Below, in pieces: positions 32,434 to 41,459 of a stretch of DNA of 49,755 nt. The stretch is from Thermococcus sp. (GTDB taxonomy: Archaea > Methanobacteriota_B > Thermococci > Thermococcales > Thermococcaceae). Position numbers and translations under genes: made by a program. The notes beneath the pieces are model-generated. The model did not search any database, was not told where the DNA came from, and saw only the letters and a list, made by a program, of their open reading frames with translations. Numbering within the stretch: position 1 is the stretch's first letter; each line of letters opens with the position of its first letter. The stretch spans positions 1 to 49,755 of the forward strand of contig NZ_JALVAO010000063.1 of assembly GCF_027011145.1 (NCBI RefSeq). The letters run 5' to 3'.

Positions 32434-33756
32434 TCACCTCAGCTTGTCAAAGAGAAGGTTGAGCGCTATCTTAACGCCTTCCAAAACGTTCGTTCCCTTC
32501 TTCATTGAATACTCGGTATAGACAGCCTTAATTGGCACCTCAACGATTCTACAGCCGGCCTTTGATGCCTCAATGATAATCTCACTCGACACGGCATAGC
32601 GGTCGCAGGTTATCCGTATCTTCCTCACGCAGTCACCGCTGAGGCACCTCAGCCCGCTCTGGCTGTCGCTGACGTATCTTCCGGCAAAGAGGGCCGTGAC
32701 CGCGTCGAGAACGAAGTTGCCGAACTTCTTTATAAGGGGCATCTCACTGGTATCGCCCTTGAGCCTCGAACCGACGGCAAAATCAGCCCTTCCTTCAGCT
32801 ACTGGTTTCATGACGCGAAGTGCATCGCCGATTAGGTGCTGTCCATCGGCGTCAAAGGTGATGACGAGCCTCGCGTTTTTTCTTACCGCGTAGGCAAAGC
32901 CCGTTCCAAGAGCACCGCCGAGTCCCCTGTTGACGAGATGATTGAGAACGCGAACACTGTAGGAGCGTGCTATCTCCTCAGTTCTGTCCCGTGAGCCGTC
33001 GTTTACAACCACTATTTCCTCCCTCTTAAAGTACCTCAGAAGGTCCTCCAGAACGGAGCCGATGGTCTTTTCCTCGTTATAGGCAGGAACAACGACGTAG
33101 GTCGAGAGGAGCCTCTCAATGAGTTCCTTCAGGTGAATCAGGTTGGTCACTTCAAAATGGGACTCTGCCTTGACCTGAAAGCTCATCCTGCCGTGTTCAT
33201 GCCCCATAACAAGAACGCTGAGCGAACCAAGCTCCCTAGCGGGGATAACGTCATAGCCGTGGTCCCCAACGACGAGGGTTTTTTCGGGAGGGACGTTCAG
33301 GGTTTCGAGAATTTTCTTCAGCTGGCCCGGATTTGGTTTAAGCTCTTCAACGGGAACGTCGTCCCTCGTTAAGATTACATCGAAGTAACTGGACAGGTTA
33401 TGGCTTTCTAGGGCAATGAGAGTGGCTTTTCTGGAACTCCGGGTCATGAGGGCGAGCTTTATTCCCCTGCCTTTGAGGTAATCGAGGAGTTCAATAGCGC
33501 CATCGAAGAGGAAGCTATCCTTCATTCTTTCCCCTTCCAGCTCAACGAGAATCGAGTAGAGCTCCTCGAAAGGCCTTCCCGTCTTTCGCGACAGCTCCAT
33601 AAGGCCCTCGTACATGGGAGTTAGCTCGCCTATTTCCTCGGCCGGAATCCCAAGGGAGACCAGCCTTCCCCTGAGCTCTCTTTTAACTTCGCTGAAGGGC
33701 TTCTCAGCCCCAACGAGAGTCCCATCGAGGTCGAAAACAACCGCCCTGATGTCCAT
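32434..33756 (-). CDS. HAD phosphatase-GT2 glycosyltransferase fusion
   Basis: 440 residues. Residues 1-212 are a HAD hydrolase: nucleophile motif FDLDGT (8-13), Thr in LMTRSS (103-108), Lys140 and GDHGYD (164-169). Residues 218-440 are a GT2 domain of the DPM/DPG-synthase type: VVPAYNEEKTIG, DGS at 253-255 and DADGQH at 302-307, with the acceptor-side segment YAVSSEII later. There is no C-terminal membrane helix; the DUF2304 partner may supply it. Likely makes a dolichyl-phosphate sugar for N-glycosylation, with the phosphatase acting on a sugar phosphate (inference). The ATG at 33756 follows GGTGG. Confidence 0.85.
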   Translation of the reverse strand: MDIRAVVFDLDGTLVGAEKPFSEVKRELRGRLVSLGIPAEEIGELTPMYEGLMELSRKTGRPFEELYSILVELEGERMKDSFLFDGAIELLDYLKGRGIKLALMTRSSRKATLIALESHNLSSYFDVILTRDDVPVEELKPNPGQLKKILETLNVPPEKTLVVGDHGYDVIPARELGSLSVLVMGHEHGRMSFQVKAESHFEVTNLIHLKELIERLLSTYVVVPAYNEEKTIGSVLEDLLRYFKREEIVVVNDGSRDRTEEIARSYSVRVLNHLVNRGLGGALGTGFAYAVRKNARLVITFDADGQHLIGDALRVMKPVAEGRADFAVGSRLKGDTSEMPLIKKFGNFVLDAVTALFAGRYVSDSQSGLRCLSGDCVRKIRITCDRYAVSSEIIIEASKAGCRIVEVPIKAVYTEYSMKKGTNVLEGVKIALNLLFDKLR

Positions 33757-33809
33757 GCTACCACCGAAGGGTTTATTTTCGCTCCCGCGTAGGGAAGCCG
33801 GTGTCAAAG

Positions 33810-34706
33810 ATGATAGTGATGATTTCACTTATAGCTTTAATCCTTTCGCTCGCACTAACGGCGTACATAAAGGACGCGATGAAAAGGGCAGGAATCGTGG
33901 GTAAAGATATACACAAGCCCGAAAAGCCCGAGGTTCCCGAGATGGGGGGGTTGGCGATAGTTCTGACCGTTGGAATCCTCGGGGCGCTCCTGGGGTCAGA
34001 TGCACTCGCGGTTTTCCTGCTCTTCGGTCTGATTGGGGTTGTTGATGACATAACGAACCTGAGGCAGTCCCATAAAGTGGCACTATCGCTCCTCGTCTCA
34101 GTCCCGGTGGCGTTTTTAAATGTCGGAAGGAGCGTTGACGTTTTCGGATATTCACTGAACCTAGGCCTTCTCTACCCGGTATTTGCCGTGCTCTTCGTCA
34201 CGGGTTCGGCAAATTTGGTCAACATGCTGGCCGGATTCAACGGTCTCGAAGTTGGCACGAGCGCGATAATACTCTGCTTTTTAGCGCTCATCACGGAAGG
34301 AACCGCAAGGGACCTCGCGTTGATTGGCCTTGGGGCCTCCCTTGGCTTCCTCTGGTGGAACAGGTATCCTGCAAGGGTCTTCCCCGGCGACACAGGAACG
34401 CTGAGCCTTGGAGCTCTGATAGGCCTCGTTGGAATTCTCGGCAAGGTCGAGGTTTACACAGCAATCATGCTGATTCCCCACTTTCTGGACTTCACGATAA
34501 AAGCCCTGGGAGTTCGTTTTGGCGTGAGGAAGCACGGGAGAACGGAAGTTTTGCCAGACGGAACGCTAAAGGCACCGCCGTATCCGAGCTTCCTGGGAAC
34601 GATAATGAAAAGGGTTAGGGTTACGGAGCCAAAACTCGTGGCAATCGTCTGGGGAATAGAGTTTATCCTTGGCCTTCTCGTCTGGGTTCTGAGTCAATTA
34701 CCTTGA
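33810..34706 (+). CDS. MraY/GPT-family polyprenyl-phosphate sugar-1-phosphate transferase
   Basis: 298 residues with about ten hydrophobic helices. Family motifs are GVVDDIT (the DDxx(D/N) pair, residues about 71-77), NMLAGFNGLEVG (about 137-148) and FPGDTGTLSLG (about 191-201). Archaeal members transfer GlcNAc-1-P or a similar sugar phosphate to dolichyl phosphate, the first step of lipid-linked oligosaccharide assembly (AglH-like). It is divergent from the HAD-GT2 gene, with which it shares a short promoter region, supporting a common glycosylation role. The start is uncertain: ATG 33810 follows GGTG, and a GTG at 33801 is possible. Confidence 0.87.
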   Translation: MIVMISLIALILSLALTAYIKDAMKRAGIVGKDIHKPEKPEVPEMGGLAIVLTVGILGALLGSDALAVFLLFGLIGVVDDITNLRQSHKVALSLLVSVPVAFLNVGRSVDVFGYSLNLGLLYPVFAVLFVTGSANLVNMLAGFNGLEVGTSAIILCFLALITEGTARDLALIGLGASLGFLWWNRYPARVFPGDTGTLSLGALIGLVGILGKVEVYTAIMLIPHFLDFTIKALGVRFGVRKHGRTEVLPDGTLKAPPYPSFLGTIMKRVRVTEPKLVAIVWGIEFILGLLVWVLSQLP

Positions 34707-35412
34707 CCATTCCAAAGCCGTACCTTGTCTTTTCTCCAAAACCCGTCTCATAGCCAAATCTCGCCAGCTCTACCGAACCGGTGTAGCGAAACACCATGAG
34801 GGAACTCCTGAAGTACGTGTCCCTGACAAGAATCCTTACGGGCTTGAACTTGAGAACCTCAAGCTTGAACTCCTTGTCCTCGGGCATGTGACCGTAGATT
34901 GCGGAATAGCGCATTAGCATTACCTTGCGAAGCTTGTCAAAGAACATCTCATCGCTGGGATAAAGGTCCCATATCTTCATCCTGCCGTTGACAAACTTGA
35001 CAGTTCTCACCATTATCGGACTTAAAGTCGAGAAGAGGACTTCGTTTTTGATTTCGGGTTCTTTGAGCACTTTAACATTATCGGCAATGAACGCGGCGTT
35101 TCCAATCTTGAGGAGGGGATCATCGAGAAAACCCTCCGCAACGGCTTTTATTAGCTCTGGAGAATGTGAGGAAACGTAAAGGGAAACGTCGTCAGAGAGA
35201 ACTCTAATCCCAGCATCGGGTAAAAGCTCCCGCTTACGAACCATTATCCGCGAAAATGTAAAATGGTCGGCGTGACTCGTTTCAACTTCACGAGCAAGTT
35301 CAGGAGAAACAAGATAAATCTTTTCAATAATTTGAGAATAAACTTCATAGTTATAATTAAACGGCAATATTGTACCTTCTTCGGCAGGTCTTAGTTTGAT
35401 CTCTATTCTCAT
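34663..35412 (-). CDS. cas6: Stand-alone Cas6-family protein, probably non-catalytic
   Basis: 249 residues with the RAMP layout: two ferredoxin-like folds, STLSPIMVRTVK in the middle and the terminal glycine-rich loop GYETGFGEKTRYGFGMVK. Cas6 cleaves CRISPR precursor RNA in its repeats. The Tyr-His-Lys triad of P. furiosus Cas6 (positions 31, 46, 52) does not align with equivalent residues here. The N-terminus (MRIEIKLRP, then LPFNYNYEVYSQI) resembles the P. horikoshii non-catalytic Cas6 as I remember it. No CRISPR array or other cas gene is in the window. The ATG at 35412 follows GGGGTGG; the 3' end overlaps the convergent gene by 44 bases. Confidence 0.88.
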   Translation of the reverse strand: MRIEIKLRPAEEGTILPFNYNYEVYSQIIEKIYLVSPELAREVETSHADHFTFSRIMVRKRELLPDAGIRVLSDDVSLYVSSHSPELIKAVAEGFLDDPLLKIGNAAFIADNVKVLKEPEIKNEVLFSTLSPIMVRTVKFVNGRMKIWDLYPSDEMFFDKLRKVMLMRYSAIYGHMPEDKEFKLEVLKFKPVRILVRDTYFRSSLMVFRYTGSVELARFGYETGFGEKTRYGFGMVKVIDSEPRREGQG

Positions 35413-35591
35413 TCCACCCCACCCCGGTTTCAGCATGGTGAGTTGGAACTTAAGGTTAATAAGAATTTCGCGGGTTAAACATCCATCTAATTACTATTTC
35501 AAAGAGTGAGAATGAATTGTTTAATGAATGCATAAACCCAACAAGGTTAAAAAGGGTCAATAAATAATGAAATAGCAGAGAGGTGAGATGC

Positions 35592-36782
35592 ATGAGTATT
35601 GAAGATGCCAACATCCCGGAAAGTTACGATGACTACATCACATTCTTGAAAAGAAGGATTAGACAGCTCGAACTCCAAGTGAGAACGCTCGAAGCCGATA
35701 AGGAGAGACTGGAGAGGGAACTTTCGCGATTGAGGATGGAGATGTCGAGGCTCAGACAGCCCCCGGCCTTTGCGGGCAACGTTATCGAGGTTCTCGACGA
35801 CGAGAGGGCTATAGTCCAGAACTACAACGGACCGCGCTTCGTTGTTAGAATCGCCCCCTGGATTGAGAGGGACAAGCTCAAGCCCGGCTCAAGGGTAGCC
35901 CTCGACCAGAGGACGATGGCGATAGTGGAACTCCTTCCGACTGAGAAGGACCCGAGCGTTCTCGGCTTCGAGGTCATAGAGAGGCCAAAGGTCACGTACG
36001 ATGACATCGGCGGTCTGGAGAAACAACTCCAGGAACTCAGGGAGGCCATAGAGCTTCCGCTCAAACATCCAGAACTCTTTGAAAAGGTCGGGATAGAACC
36101 GCCAAAGGGCGTCCTCCTCTACGGCCCGCCGGGCTGTGGAAAGACCCTTATGGCAAAGGCCCTTGCGAGGGAAGTTAACGCCACCTTTATACGCGTAGTC
36201 GGTAGCGAACTCGTGAGGAAGTTCATCGGCGAGGGTGCCCGGTTGGTTCACGAGCTGTTTGAACTCGCCAAGGAGAAGGCCCCAACGATAATCTTCATAG
36301 ACGAGATTGACGCCATAGGCGCGAAGAGGATGGACGAAACGACGGGTGGCGAGAGAGAGGTTAACAGAACCCTCATGCAACTTTTAGCGGAGATGGACGG
36401 CTTCGACCCGCGCGGAAACGTCAAGGTCATAGCCGCAACCAACAGGCCCGACATACTCGACCCTGCATTGCTAAGGCCGGGCAGGTTCGACAGACTCATA
36501 GAGGTTCCGCTCCCGGACTTCCGCGGAAGGCTTGAGATACTCAAGGTTCACACGAGGAAGATGAACCTGAAGGACGTTGACCTGCGCATCATAGCCGAGC
36601 TCACAGAGGGCGCGAGCGGCGCTGACCTAAAGGCGATAGCGACGGAAGCTGGCATGTTCGCAATCAGAGACAGGCGCGAGTACGTTACGCAGAATGACTT
36701 CCTCAAGGCGGTCGAGAAGGTCTTGGGAGCCGAGAGGAAGCTCGCCCAGGCGATAGCGATGCACGAGGTCATGTACGGCTGA
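35592..36782 (+). CDS. pan: Proteasome-activating nucleotidase (PAN)
   Basis: 396 residues. An N-terminal coiled coil (about 14-56) is followed by an OB domain (57-120) and the AAA+ domain with Walker A GPPGCGKT (178-185), Walker B IIFIDEID (233-240) and the arginine-finger region RPGRFDR. The last three residues, Met-Tyr-Gly, fit the HbYX motif that docks into the 20S proteasome and opens its gate. PAN unfolds substrates for degradation. The ATG at 35592 follows GAGGTGAG; an AT-rich promoter region fills the gap upstream (about 35540-35575). Confidence 0.97.
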   Translation: MSIEDANIPESYDDYITFLKRRIRQLELQVRTLEADKERLERELSRLRMEMSRLRQPPAFAGNVIEVLDDERAIVQNYNGPRFVVRIAPWIERDKLKPGSRVALDQRTMAIVELLPTEKDPSVLGFEVIERPKVTYDDIGGLEKQLQELREAIELPLKHPELFEKVGIEPPKGVLLYGPPGCGKTLMAKALAREVNATFIRVVGSELVRKFIGEGARLVHELFELAKEKAPTIIFIDEIDAIGAKRMDETTGGEREVNRTLMQLLAEMDGFDPRGNVKVIAATNRPDILDPALLRPGRFDRLIEVPLPDFRGRLEILKVHTRKMNLKDVDLRIIAELTEGASGADLKAIATEAGMFAIRDRREYVTQNDFLKAVEKVLGAERKLAQAIAMHEVMYG

Positions 36783-37878
36783 CCCTCGTTTCTGTCTCCT
36801 TTATTATTACCTCGGCCAGAACGTAGAGAACCGCTATGGAAAAGAACGCTTCTCTATAACCCAGCCTGTCTATCAGGTAGCCGGTGAAATAGGGCCCGAC
36901 GGTAGCCCCAAAGAAGCCCACCATGTTAACGAATCCCATAACGGAGCCCAGGTTATCCTTTTCCGCTGTTTCTGCTGTGAAGGCTGTGACCATCGGCCCC
37001 ACGGAGTAGAACGTCAGGCCGAGTATCAGAACAGGAACGAGGCCGGGCCTTAGGGCAAGGAGCACTATGAAAACCGCGTTGAAGATGAACACTACCTCCA
37101 GCGCCCTTCTTCCGAGCCTGTCGTAGAGAAAACCTCCCGCGAGAGAACCAACTACACCAACTAAGGAGAGCAGGGAGAACAGGTAGGAAGCCCTCTCAAC
37201 CCCCATTCCCCCGTGGGTCAAGAACGCCACGAGAAACGTCAGAACTCCAAAAAAGGCCATGAGCGAGAGAAAGTTGGCAAGGGCAAGGTTTGTTGACCCG
37301 ACTTCAATGGAAAGCCTTGCCCTTACCCGTTTCTCCTCAAGCTTTCTAAGGGACGAGAGGAGCAGGACTCCCACAGCCGAACTCATTATACCCAAAACCG
37401 GAAAGGCGTAGCGCCATCCGAGGTTCAGGGCTATCGGCACGACAATGAATGGAACTATGCCGGAACCGACGGGAGGACCGAGCATAAAGACACCAAGGGC
37501 AGAGCCCTTCCTCCTACCGTAGGCCTCGGCTATTAAAGCCGTCGCAGGGGCGTAGTAGAGACCGGAGAAGAAGCCGTAGAGGGCCCTGAAAGCCAGAACC
37601 TCCCAGTAACTCGATGCAAAGAAGAGCATCGCCGATGAGAGGGAGTAGCCAAAGATACTCAGTGTGAGAAGCTTTCTCCTTCCAAAGCGGTCTCCGAGGT
37701 AACCGGCGGGAACCTGAACGATGGCGTAGGGAAGGAGCAACGCTGTCATCAAAAGACCGGCCTGAGCGTTCGTGAGATGGAACTCTGACTTAATCATGGG
37801 CAGGAGCGGAGAAACCACCATCCTGTGGGCGTAGTTGAAAATCCAGCCCAGAGTTATGAGTAGCAACTGGAGGAGCAT
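36769..37878 (-). CDS. MFS transporter
   Basis: 369 residues from ATG 37878, with twelve predicted helices and the MFS loop 2-3 motif [13 protein letters not shown], plus a repeat of it in the second half ([13 protein letters not shown]). Substrate unknown. The start was chosen because a TATA-like TTTTTAAC lies at about 37901-37909, 26 bases upstream, as for a leaderless transcript, and no ribosome binding site exists. A reading 26 codons longer would span the promoter. An inverted repeat GGACA-AAGG-TGTCC (37915-37928) just upstream of the TATA box could be an operator. Overlaps PAN by 14 bases at the 3' end. Confidence 0.82.
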   Translation of the reverse strand: MLLQLLLITLGWIFNYAHRMVVSPLLPMIKSEFHLTNAQAGLLMTALLLPYAIVQVPAGYLGDRFGRRKLLTLSIFGYSLSSAMLFFASSYWEVLAFRALYGFFSGLYYAPATALIAEAYGRRKGSALGVFMLGPPVGSGIVPFIVVPIALNLGWRYAFPVLGIMSSAVGVLLLSSLRKLEEKRVRARLSIEVGSTNLALANFLSLMAFFGVLTFLVAFLTHGGMGVERASYLFSLLSLVGVVGSLAGGFLYDRLGRRALEVVFIFNAVFIVLLALRPGLVPVLILGLTFYSVGPMVTAFTAETAEKDNLGSVMGFVNMVGFFGATVGPYFTGYLIDRLGYREAFFSIAVLYVLAEVIIKETETRVSRT

Positions 37879-37980
37879 AGCTTCGATGAACAACTGAGCG
37901 GTTAAAAATCTGTCGGACAAAGGTGTCCAACTAAGGTTTATAAGAATCCAAGACAAGTAACGCCGGGAGGAGAGAAGGAG

Positions 37981-38913
37981 ATGGTAAGCAAACTGCTGGC
38001 TCTTGAGGCCTACCCGCGCCTCCGCGACCTGGACTTCAGAATCCTCAGGGGAGTAGAGCTAAACATGAGACACCACAAGTGGGTTCCACTGGAGGACATA
38101 GCCCGCTTCGCGAGGGTGGACGTTGAAACGGCGTCCTTTCGGTTGGGCAAGCTAGACGACATGTCCCTAGTCAGACGGAGGAGCGACATAGGATACATAG
38201 GCTACCAGCTGACGATACACGGCTACGATGTCCTGGCCATAAGGGCACTCGCGAGGAAGGGTGTCGTGGAGGCGATAAGTACAACCCAGATAGGCGTTGG
38301 AAAGGACGCCGACGTTTACGTTGGAATAACGCCAACCGGCGAGAAGGTCGCCGTTAAGTTCAACAGGATAGGCGGAAGGACGGCTTCCCGGAGGGCGGGC
38401 TACCATTCCCACGTCTTCGCGGACAAGCACCACACGAGCTGGCTCTACGTTTCAAGGCTCATAGCCAAGAAGGAGTACGACGCACTGGTTCTTCTCAGCC
38501 CAATAGCGAGGGTTCCAAAGCCGGTAGCGTGGAACCGGCACGTTCTGGTAATGGAGTTCGTTGAGGGAACCGAACTGGCCGAGCTAAGGGACGACGAGCT
38601 CACCAGAGAGGAAGCCGAGAACTTCCTCGACAGAATCCTGGAGGAGTACCTCAAGATAGTGCGCTTTGGAATAGTCCACTCCGACCTGAGCGAGTTTAAC
38701 GTCGTATTAACAGGGGACGACATCCTGATAATAGACTGGGCACAACACCTCACAACCGCCAACCCCGAGAGCTACGAGCTGTTGAAGAGGGATTTGAACG
38801 TCATAATCAACGCCTTTAGGAGAAGGTGGAGAGTTAACAGGAGCTTTGATGAAATCTGGCCGGCCTTTGAGGAGGCATGGCATGAGAGCAGGGGGGAGGG
38901 GCATGGTGATTAA
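37981..38913 (+). CDS. rio2: Rio2 serine/threonine protein kinase/ATPase
   Basis: 310 residues. An N-terminal winged helix (1-90) typical of Rio2 precedes the RIO kinase domain: an ATP loop IGVGKDADVY (about 103-112), VAVKFNR with the catalytic Lys, the flexible loop with TASRRAGYHSHVF, the catalytic loop HSDLSEFN (about 231-238) and the metal-binding IIDWAQ. Rio2 acts in late maturation of the 40S/30S subunit. A TATA box (GTTTATAAG) near 37935-37943 and a GGAGGAGAGAAGGAG leader give a strong start. Confidence 0.95.
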   Translation: MVSKLLALEAYPRLRDLDFRILRGVELNMRHHKWVPLEDIARFARVDVETASFRLGKLDDMSLVRRRSDIGYIGYQLTIHGYDVLAIRALARKGVVEAISTTQIGVGKDADVYVGITPTGEKVAVKFNRIGGRTASRRAGYHSHVFADKHHTSWLYVSRLIAKKEYDALVLLSPIARVPKPVAWNRHVLVMEFVEGTELAELRDDELTREEAENFLDRILEEYLKIVRFGIVHSDLSEFNVVLTGDDILIIDWAQHLTTANPESYELLKRDLNVIINAFRRRWRVNRSFDEIWPAFEEAWHESRGEGHGD

Positions 38914-39394
38914 GTACGAACCCCTGAACAGGCGCGAGAGAATAGTTAGGCTCTTCCGCGAGGCCATCGAGGCGGAAAACAGGCGAGACCTCGAAACCGC
39001 AAAGAAGAAGCTCGACGAGATACTCCACGAGAGCCTGGAAGTCGAGCCTGAGTTCTACTTCGAGGCCTGCTTCCGCCTGGCCGACATCTTCCTTCAGGAG
39101 GACAACTACAGGGGAGCCGTCAAGTGCGCCCTCAGAGCCATTCTAAGGGCTCCAAGCGAGGACCACTACAGGCTCGGCATTAAGAGGCTCGGCGACATAC
39201 TGGCGATAATCAAGAGGGAAAACCGCCTCAGCGAACTTGCCGAGAACATGGAGGCGACGCTCAGGCTCATAGAGGAGGACGAGGAACTGCACCGCTTCAC
39301 CCTAGCGCTTGTAAAGCTCGCAAAGGGCGAAAAGGTAAGGGAAAAGTTCCTCCTGCCAGAGTTCAACGAGGTCTTCGAGAGCCTAATCGAGTAA
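38903..39394 (+). CDS. TPR-like helical protein coupled to rio2
   Basis: 163 residues, all-helical, with paired helices suggesting two to three TPR-like units (EAIEAENRRDLETAKKKLDE, FRLADIFLQEDNYRGAVKCA, LGDILAIIKRENRLSEL). The ATG at 38903 follows GGGAGGGG and overlaps the last codons of rio2 by 11 bases, so translation is coupled. A partner or scaffold for Rio2 or ribosome maturation is plausible but only by context. The 3' end overlaps the convergent radical SAM gene by 32 bases. Confidence 0.78.
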   Translation: MVIKYEPLNRRERIVRLFREAIEAENRRDLETAKKKLDEILHESLEVEPEFYFEACFRLADIFLQEDNYRGAVKCALRAILRAPSEDHYRLGIKRLGDILAIIKRENRLSELAENMEATLRLIEEDEELHRFTLALVKLAKGEKVREKFLLPEFNEVFESLIE

Positions 39395-40301
39395 GGGTTT
39401 CCTCCACATACCCTTTTTCCGGCGGAAACGGGAAGTTGTAGGGCTCTCTTCTCGGCCTCTCGTTGTAGTATGGCCTGTTACATGCCGGACAGCCGTGGGT
39501 AGAGAAAACAGACGGCGGAACATTGAGGTTATCAAGGTCAAAGCCGACTATTTCATTGCCCTCAAGGAGTATTCTGTCCACCAGGCCGTTCTCCACCAGC
39601 CACCTTGCAAGTTGAATCCTCCTGTAGCGCTCAAGGCTCGGTGGTGAAAGGTTCTCAAGCCTCGTTCCCTTAAGGGGAGTGAACGCGAAGAGAGAAACGT
39701 CTGCTCCTGTAGAATAGGCCCTCTCAAACGTCTCGATTAGCTCTCTGTCGGTTTCTCCGAGGCCGACTATAACGTGGACGAAGGCCCTTCCAGAACCGAG
39801 GACATCAACGATTCTCTCGGCGAAATCCCACATCTCTCGCCAGTCAAAATCGGGCTTGAGTGTTTTGAAAAGCCTCTCGCTCGCCACGTCGAGGCCGACG
39901 CCAACGTAGTCAACGCCCAAGGATTTGAAACGCCCCAGCGTTTCAGAATCAACGGGCGTTATTGAGATTGAAACGGGAAGTTTAAGGGGTCTGAAAGCCT
40001 CGAGAAGGGCAAAAACGTCGTCGAGCATGCCCGGATAGTCTATGGTCTGGAGGCATATCCTTCCGAAGTGGCCGTTAGGGAGGGCTTTAACCACTTCCTC
40101 AAGCTCAAAGGCCGGCCACGTCACGCGGGAAAGCCTGTCAAGGTTAGCTTTGCTCGTCCTTGCCTGGGCGCAGAAGGCGCAGTCGTTGGAGCACTTACCG
40201 GGCCAGTACGTCATGAGATAAGCGGTCGTTGGCCTGGCCATGAGCCTGGCCCTGATTAGTCCCATCGCTATCGCGGTTCCGTAGGAGACCCTAACGAGCA
40301 T
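39363..40301 (-). CDS. lipS2: Radical SAM protein, probable LipS2 subunit of archaeal lipoyl synthase
   Basis: 312 residues. The SAM-cluster motif CSNDCAFCAQ (C37, C41, C44) is of the biotin-synthase type, and a second Cys pair near the C-terminus (HGCPACNRPYYNE) could bind an auxiliary cluster. In T. kodakarensis, from memory, the two-protein lipoyl synthase is TK2109 (LipS1) plus TK2248 (LipS2). The gene order seen here (PAN, MFS, Rio2, TPR-like, this gene, MFS, asparaginase) matches TK2252 to TK2246, which places this gene at TK2248. Sulphur insertion into octanoyl groups would be its role. A plain biotin-synthase-like enzyme remains possible. Confidence 0.72.
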   Translation of the reverse strand: MLVRVSYGTAIAMGLIRARLMARPTTAYLMTYWPGKCSNDCAFCAQARTSKANLDRLSRVTWPAFELEEVVKALPNGHFGRICLQTIDYPGMLDDVFALLEAFRPLKLPVSISITPVDSETLGRFKSLGVDYVGVGLDVASERLFKTLKPDFDWREMWDFAERIVDVLGSGRAFVHVIVGLGETDRELIETFERAYSTGADVSLFAFTPLKGTRLENLSPPSLERYRRIQLARWLVENGLVDRILLEGNEIVGFDLDNLNVPPSVFSTHGCPACNRPYYNERPRREPYNFPFPPEKGYVEETLTRLGSRRPR

Positions 40302-41451
40302 TCAGCTTCCCCCACAAAGCTGGAGCATAGAGGGTTATAAAACCAGCCCCCAAAATGAGTGGCAGGAGCGGGAAAACACCGTAGTAGCCCTTAAGCTGGG
40401 CGACGTAGCCGAGGCTCACCTGGCCTGCCAGCATTCCAAGGTCGAAGAACATCGTGTATATTCCCGAACCCATCGTCCGTATCCTCTTTGGAAGACTTCC
40501 GAGGGCCATAAGTTGCATGGCAGGAACGGCCAGACCAAAACCAGCCCCTATGAGACACGCACTCAGATAGGCCATAGGCGGGAACAGGTAAACGTTGAGG
40601 AGCACGTAGCCTGCAAGGAGGAGGATTAGTCCAAGGGTTATCACTGGAACGGGTCCCTTCCTGTCGGCGCTTTTACCGCCGATAACCCGCGTCATAAAGG
40701 AGAAAAGCCCTATTACCATCATGTAGTAACCGAAGAGGCTCTGGGGAAGCGAGAGGGACTTGTAGAGCGCCGGCAGATATGTTGTAACACCCGCGTAACT
40801 AACGGAGAAGAGAAAGAGCGTCAGCGATGCCGAAACGAAGGAAACCCTGAGTAGCTCGCGGTAGCTGGCCTTCTCGTGCTCCCTCGGTTTAGCTATATCT
40901 CCTGCTTCCTTCCATGCCACGAGGGCAAAGAGAGCTCCAACCGCCGAGAACAGGGCAGTAAGAGCAAAGGCCCCCGAGAAACCTATGGCATCGGAGGCGT
41001 AGCCACCTATGGCGGGACCAACTATATTCCCCAGGGAGAACATCATCCCACGCCAGCCGAGTGTTTCTCCGACCCTGCCTTCAGGAGCTAAATCCACCGC
41101 CGTTGAGAGGCTGGAAGGAAAGAACAGGCCCATCGAAAAGCCGTGGATTGCCCTCGCGAAGGCGAAGAGGTAAACGTTGGAGCTTAATGCAGAGACCACG
41201 TAGAGAACCCCTGCGAAAAGACCGAGTAAATTGCCCCCAACGAGGGCATGAAATCGATAACCTTTATCCCCAAAGGCACCGCCTATGGGCTTTGAAACCA
41301 GAGAGAGGAAAGAGGTTATTCCAGCGATAAGGCCCACGAGGAATGGCTCGGCCCTTAAGCTGACGAGAAATGGAGAAACAACGGGGGTAACCACACTTAT
41401 CCCGAGGAAGAAAAAGAACGTTGAAAAGTTCAAAAGCCAGACGTTCCTCAT
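40291..41451 (-). CDS. MFS transporter
   Basis: 386 residues and twelve hydrophobic helices, with MFS signatures GGAFGDKGYRF in loop 2-3 and GGKSADRKGPVPV in the second half. Start ATG 41451 lies just after the asparaginase stop codon (41460-41462), close enough for coupling. Substrate unknown; co-transcription with an asparaginase hints at an amino acid or dipeptide (weak). The 3' end overlaps the radical SAM gene's start by 11 bases, so all three genes appear to form one leftward operon. Confidence 0.82.
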   Translation of the reverse strand: MRNVWLLNFSTFFFFLGISVVTPVVSPFLVSLRAEPFLVGLIAGITSFLSLVSKPIGGAFGDKGYRFHALVGGNLLGLFAGVLYVVSALSSNVYLFAFARAIHGFSMGLFFPSSLSTAVDLAPEGRVGETLGWRGMMFSLGNIVGPAIGGYASDAIGFSGAFALTALFSAVGALFALVAWKEAGDIAKPREHEKASYRELLRVSFVSASLTLFLFSVSYAGVTTYLPALYKSLSLPQSLFGYYMMVIGLFSFMTRVIGGKSADRKGPVPVITLGLILLLAGYVLLNVYLFPPMAYLSACLIGAGFGLAVPAMQLMALGSLPKRIRTMGSGIYTMFFDLGMLAGQVSLGYVAQLKGYYGVFPLLPLILGAGFITLYAPALWGKLNAR

Positions 41452-41459
41452 CGAACCCA

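Noticed and set aside
35889-36380. Minus-strand open frame inside PAN
   Set aside because: Shadow of the strongly conserved AAA+ coding sequence; no start signals.
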